The notes below the pieces were generated by a model that had not been told where the DNA came from, did no database searches, and saw only the letters and a program-made list of their open reading frames with translations. A stretch of DNA of 64,000 nt from JAXMDT01 sp046348685 (GTDB lineage: Bacteria; Pseudomonadota; Alphaproteobacteria; Rickettsiales; UBA998). Made by a program: the position numbers and the translations under genes. The stretch covers positions 62,001 to 126,000 of the forward strand of contig JAXMDT010000001.1 in the NCBI GenBank assembly GCA_046348685.1. Direction: 5' to 3'. Shown in pieces: positions 61,028 to 64,000 of this stretch (positions within the stretch are counted from its first letter, which is position 1; each line of letters begins with the position of its first letter).

Positions 61028-61942
61028 ATGAGTGGCGTGGCGACAAAAATAGAAAACAATGATTTTACGGCCAAGCTGCGTGGCCGTTGGCGCACAGACG
61101 TTGCCCTCGGTCCGCGCTGCTGGTTTCAGGTCGGCGGGCCTGCGGATTTCCTATTTACGCCTGAAGACGATGCCGACTTGCAAACCTTCTTTCGTGAAGT
61201 GCCAAAGGATTTACCGGTGACGGTGATTGGCGTGGGCTCAAACTTGCTCGTGCGCGATGGCGGCGTGGATGGTGTGGTGGTTCGCCTGGGGCGTCACTTT
61301 GCGCAGATTGAGGTACATGGAAATGAAGTCATTGCAGGTGCTGGAGCGCTGGATTTAAATGTGGCGACAGTGGCGATGGAGCATTCGGTTGCGGGGCTGG
61401 AGTTTCTTTCCGGGATTCCGGGTACGATTGGTGGCGCGGTAGCGATGAATGCGGGTGCGTATGGACGCGAGATCAAGGATGTGCTTGTCTATGCAGAAGT
61501 GATGCTGACGGATGGCACAATTCATAAAATGACGGCTGAAGATTTGCAGCTAACCTATCGCCATGCGGAATTGCCCGAAGGGGCGATTGTACTGCGCGCC
61601 GTGTTGAAAGGTGAGGCAGGGGACAAAGAAAAAATCAAAGCAGCGATGACGAAAATTCAGGAAGAACGGGCGAGTACGCAGCCGATCAAATCCCGAACTG
61701 GCGGCAGCACCTTCAAGAATCCTGAAGGAAAGAGAGCCTGGCAACTGGTGGATGAGGCAGGATGCCGCGGCTTGATGATCGGCAAAGCGCAGGTTTCCGA
61801 GAAACACACGAATTTTTTGATCAATACCGGTGATGCGACGGCAGCAGAGCTAGAAGCCCTAGGTGAGGAAGTCCGCTCGCGCGTCAAAGCAAAATCTGGT
61901 ACAGAACTACAATGGGAAATTAAAAGAATTGGAAGGAGTTAG
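61028..61942 (+). CDS. murB: UDP-N-acetylenolpyruvylglucosamine reductase
   Basis: FAD/NADPH enzyme making UDP-MurNAc, 304 residues. Seen: PRCWFQVGGPADFLFTPEDD, VIGVGSNLLVRDGGVDGVVV, FLSGIPGTIGGAVAMNAGAY, TYRHAELPEGAIVLRAV, RTGGSTFKNPEGKRAWQLVD (with the catalytic Ser of GGSTFKNP), AGCRGLMIGKAQVSEKHTNF. ATG 61028 is chosen because everything earlier in frame, including ATG 61013, belongs to or touches an intergenic repeat. A heptamer inverted repeat starts at its stop codon. Confidence 0.95.
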   Translation: MSGVATKIENNDFTAKLRGRWRTDVALGPRCWFQVGGPADFLFTPEDDADLQTFFREVPKDLPVTVIGVGSNLLVRDGGVDGVVVRLGRHFAQIEVHGNEVIAGAGALDLNVATVAMEHSVAGLEFLSGIPGTIGGAVAMNAGAYGREIKDVLVYAEVMLTDGTIHKMTAEDLQLTYRHAELPEGAIVLRAVLKGEAGDKEKIKAAMTKIQEERASTQPIKSRTGGSTFKNPEGKRAWQLVDEAGCRGLMIGKAQVSEKHTNFLINTGDATAAELEALGEEVRSRVKAKSGTELQWEIKRIGRS

Positions 61943-62005
61943 GTTTCGGGTTCCGGGTTTCAGGTTCCAGTTTCTGGCACCAAACACCTGAAAGCTGAAA
62001 CCTCC
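61942..62005 (+). repeat. Heptamer-built inverted repeat between murB and ddl
   Basis: Left arm 61942-61970: ggtttcg, ggttccg, ggtttca, ggttcca in tandem. Right arm 61978-62005, read on the minus strand: ggtttca, gctttca, ggtgttt. The element starts on the last base of murB and ends six bases before the ddl ATG, which lacks a Shine-Dalgarno sequence. Same family as 17057-17143. Confidence 0.8.
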
Positions 62006-62011
62006 AAATAT

Positions 62012-62920
62012 ATGACAAAACAGATTACAGTACTTAAAGGCGGATGGTCGAGTGAGCGGGAAGTATCGCTCAGCTCCGGCGCGGCAGTGGAAAAAGCGCT
62101 GATTGAACTTGGCTATAAAGTCTCTTCCATCGATGTGCAGCCGGACATTGCCGTTGTGCTGACTGAAAAGAAGCCCTCGCTCGTGTTCAATGCGCTGCAT
62201 GGCCGTTTTGGCGAGGATGGTTGCGTGCAAGGCATGCTTGAGATGCTGAATATTCCTTACACGCATTCCGGTGTGCTGGCTTCGGCCCTCGCGATGAGCA
62301 AGCCAGCGGCGAAGCGTATTTTTCAGGCGGCGGGCATCCGCACGCCGGAAGGGGCGGTGCTAAAAATCTCCGAAATCCTCGAGCGCCCGCCTTTTAATAT
62401 GCCGTTCGTGGTAAAGCCGCCGAATGATGGATCGAGCGTCGGCGTCAAAATCATCCAGAGCGAGGAAGATTTGAAAATCCTGCGGAAGGAACATCCTGAG
62501 CGCCGCATGCTGGTCGAGCCGTTCATCAAGGGGCGGGAGATTCAGGTAGCAGTGCTGGACGGCGAGCCGCTCGGCGCAATTGAAATTCGTCCGAAAAGCG
62601 GTTTTTATGATTATGAAGCGAAATATACGGCGGGTAAGGCGGACCACATCATGCCGGCGCCGATTCCCGAAGGGGATTATAAAGAGGTGCTGAGTCTTGC
62701 TGCGAAAGCGCACCAGGCGCTCGGTTGCCGCGGCCTGACGCGGTCCGATTTCCGTTATGATGATAAGGATTTAGGCCCAGGCATGTTCTATATATTAGAG
62801 ACCAACACGCAGCCGGGCATGACGCCGCTGTCACTCGCGCCGGAAATTGCCGGGCATGTCGGCATTTCATTTAACGAATTAGTAAAACGTTTGGTAGATG
62901 GTGCAAGGCTAGGCGATTAG
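62012..62920 (+). CDS. ddl: D-alanine:D-alanine ligase
   Basis: ATP-grasp ligase of 302 residues supplying D-Ala-D-Ala to MurF. Seen: LKGGWSSEREVSLSSGAAV at the N-terminus with the conserved Glu and Ser, FNALHGRFGEDGCVQGMLEM, YTHSGVLASALAMSKPAAKR, VVKPPNDGSSVGVKII, PFIKGREIQVAVLDGEPLGA, GCRGLTRSDFRYDD and LETNTQPGMTPLSLAPEIA. Length fits the DdlB type found in dcw clusters. No ribosome site; the heptamer repeat occupies its place. Confidence 0.96.
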   Translation: MTKQITVLKGGWSSEREVSLSSGAAVEKALIELGYKVSSIDVQPDIAVVLTEKKPSLVFNALHGRFGEDGCVQGMLEMLNIPYTHSGVLASALAMSKPAAKRIFQAAGIRTPEGAVLKISEILERPPFNMPFVVKPPNDGSSVGVKIIQSEEDLKILRKEHPERRMLVEPFIKGREIQVAVLDGEPLGAIEIRPKSGFYDYEAKYTAGKADHIMPAPIPEGDYKEVLSLAAKAHQALGCRGLTRSDFRYDDKDLGPGMFYILETNTQPGMTPLSLAPEIAGHVGISFNELVKRLVDGARLGD

Positions 62921-62969
62921 TGCTATATAATATGCCATTCGCTGGAATGATATTTGCTAGGAATTAGGA

Positions 62970-63821
62970 ATGGCCGCAAAGAAAAAGAAATCATCCGGAA
63001 AAAAAGCGCGTAGCAAGGTTCTGCGTCGTGCGCGCCGTTGGCGCTGGGCGATGGCAGGCGGAGCGGCGGGCTTCGTTGTGTTCGCAGGAATGATTGGCTG
63101 GCAGATTTATCGCGGTGATTTCATCAATACGACGGGTAAGCATATCGCCGATGCCTATGCGAGCGTGACGGCGGCGAGCGGATTCAGCGTGTCGCACGTG
63201 GCGGTGGAAGGCCGTGAGCGTACCGACAAGAAACTGCTGATGGAAGCGATCGCTGTGCGTAAAGGCGAATCGCTGCTCTCGCTGTCGGTAGGAGCGATAA
63301 AAGACCGCATCGAGCAGATCACGACGATTCGCGAGGCGCGCGTTGAACGCCGCCTGCCGAATACGCTCCATATCACGCTGGTCGAACGGATGCCGATGGC
63401 GGTCTGGCAATACCAGGGTGCGCTGCATGTGATTGACCGGGATGGGGTTGAGCTGAAAGAAGAAAATCCGGCACATTACAGCCATCTGCTGGTTGTCGTC
63501 GGGAAGCAGGCGCCGGAAAAGTTTGAGGAGTTGCTGAGCGTCCTTAACAAGCAACCGGAGCTTGCCGCTAATGTGATAGCTGCTATCCGCGTTGGCGAGC
63601 GTCGGTGGGACCTGAAAATGAAGCAGGGCACCAAAGTTATGTTACCCGAAGAACATCCTGAAAAAGCATGGCAATATCTGGCCGATCTTGAAAAGTCGCG
63701 ACAGATCTTAAGTGATAATCTCCGCCAGATTGACCTCCGGCTTGATGAAAAAGCATTCATTCGGATGTCCCCGCCACAAAATAACACGAATAAACAAAAG
63801 ACTCCTGCCAGCGAAGCATAA
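62970..63821 (+). CDS. ftsQ: Cell division protein FtsQ
   Basis: Bitopic septum protein of 283 residues. Very basic N-terminus (KKKKSSGKKARSKVLRRARR), one membrane helix (WAMAGGAAGFVVFAGMIGWQ), a POTRA domain (VSHVAVEGRERTDKKLLMEA, then LSVGAIKDRIEQITTIREAR) and the FtsQ beta domain (NTLHITLVERMPMAVWQYQG, VIDRDGVEL). The C-terminus ends in a short polar tail. Taggaattaggaatgg provides a weak ribosome site. Confidence 0.95.
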   Translation: MAAKKKKSSGKKARSKVLRRARRWRWAMAGGAAGFVVFAGMIGWQIYRGDFINTTGKHIADAYASVTAASGFSVSHVAVEGRERTDKKLLMEAIAVRKGESLLSLSVGAIKDRIEQITTIREARVERRLPNTLHITLVERMPMAVWQYQGALHVIDRDGVELKEENPAHYSHLLVVVGKQAPEKFEELLSVLNKQPELAANVIAAIRVGERRWDLKMKQGTKVMLPEEHPEKAWQYLADLEKSRQILSDNLRQIDLRLDEKAFIRMSPPQNNTNKQKTPASEA

Positions 63822-63827
63822 TTATTA

Positions 63828-63900
63828 AGTTACCAGTTGCGAGTTATGCGTTATGAGTTAATAAATGTAACTCACATAACTCGTAACCCGTAATTCGTAC
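63828..63900 (+). repeat. Heptamer-built inverted repeat between ftsQ and ftsA
   Basis: Left arm 63828-63860: gttacca, gttgcga, gttatgc, gttatga, gttaata in tandem. Right arm 63867-63900 on the minus strand carries the matching gaattac, gggttac, gagttat units. The 7-mer differs from ggtttca, but the design is the same, and it ends three bases before the ftsA ATG, again with no Shine-Dalgarno sequence. Confidence 0.75.
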
Positions 63901-63903
63901 CGA

Positions 63904-64000
63904 ATGGCCAAGCTATATCAGGCAATCAAAAGTAAACGCGGCAGCATCGCCGTCCTGGATATAGGCTCGAGTAAAGTTGCCTGCCTCATCGCCGAACCTA
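63904..64000 (+). CDS. ftsA: Cell division protein FtsA, 5' part (runs off the window)
   Basis: The first 32 codons are present: a short N-terminal lead and RGSIAVLDIGSSKVACLIAE, the phosphate-1 loop of the actin-like ATPase fold (LDIGSSKV). FtsA tethers FtsZ to the membrane. Position after ftsQ is as in other alphaproteobacteria; ftsZ would be expected next. Confidence 0.92.
   Translation, partial: MAKLYQAIKSKRGSIAVLDIGSSKVACLIAEP

Overview
The window reads as chromosome of a free-living, flagellated alphaproteobacterium of medium GC. The evidence is a division and cell-wall (dcw) cluster in the order mraZ-rsmH-ftsL-ftsI-murE-murF-mraY-murD-ftsW-murG-murC-murB-ddl-ftsQ-ftsA, a PmtA-like methyltransferase, an alphaproteobacterial Trm112-type protein, a MurE with the meso-diaminopimelate DNPR signature, and a bufferin (Gig/Buf-type) operon. 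I cannot place it below class from sequence alone.

Layout. 0-2 kb: an AlgE-type mannuronan C5-epimerase with RTX repeats. 2-5.6 kb: two unknown genes around a CNNM/CorC-type membrane protein. 5.8-8.3 kb: a metal-stress bufferin operon made of a Cys-rich precursor, an MNIO/DUF692 enzyme that reads into its DUF2063 partner, and DoxX. 8.3-10.8 kb: a hybrid histidine kinase and an unknown gene. 10.85-13.64 kb: a small degenerate integrative element at tRNA-Gly(GCC), bounded by a 22-bp direct repeat, with a truncated integrase and an RTX protein as cargo. 14-16.2 kb: an RTX gene broken by several frameshifts. 16.3-18.9 kb: an ExbB-ExbD-ExbD-TonB energy-transduction operon. 19.7-25.1 kb: dTDP-L-rhamnose synthesis (rmlBACD order here B, A, D, C), a rhamnosyltransferase-like GT2 and a sugar epimerase. 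25.2-27.3 kb: D-amino-acid aminotransferase, HAD phosphatase and a PmtA-like methyltransferase. 27.7-30 kb: a large flagellin gene with three +1 shifts. 30.7-35.9 kb: a secreted-protein locus with a lyase remnant, two paralogous unknown exoproteins, a beta-helix protein and a type IV-like prepilin. 36-46.4 kb: citrate synthase, several unknown genes, a GNAT, a TerB-J protein, a phosphoethanolamine transferase, an EamA transporter, an SH3-like exported protein and an AmpD-like amidase. 46.5-47.7 kb: RNase P RNA, then an unrecognised structured transcript with small ORFs. 47.77 kb to the end: the dcw cluster behind a MraZ-type operator array.

How it works together. Envelope building dominates: peptidoglycan precursors and septation (dcw), rhamnose-containing glycan synthesis, lipid A or glycan decoration (Ept), TonB energisation and peptidoglycan recycling. 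A second theme is extracellular alginate-like polysaccharide: an epimerase, beta-helix proteins, a lyase remnant and several RTX proteins.

Structure that genes do not explain. Four intra-operon junctions (exbB/exbD, exbD/tonB, murB/ddl, ftsQ/ftsA) carry long inverted repeats built of degenerate 7-nt units that end at the next start codon and replace its Shine-Dalgarno sequence. Other palindromic repeat families sit in intergenic spaces, and one is inserted in frame inside rmlD. Single-base frame breaks in bufB, the flagellin gene and one RTX gene may be real decay or assembly error; the sequence alone cannot decide.
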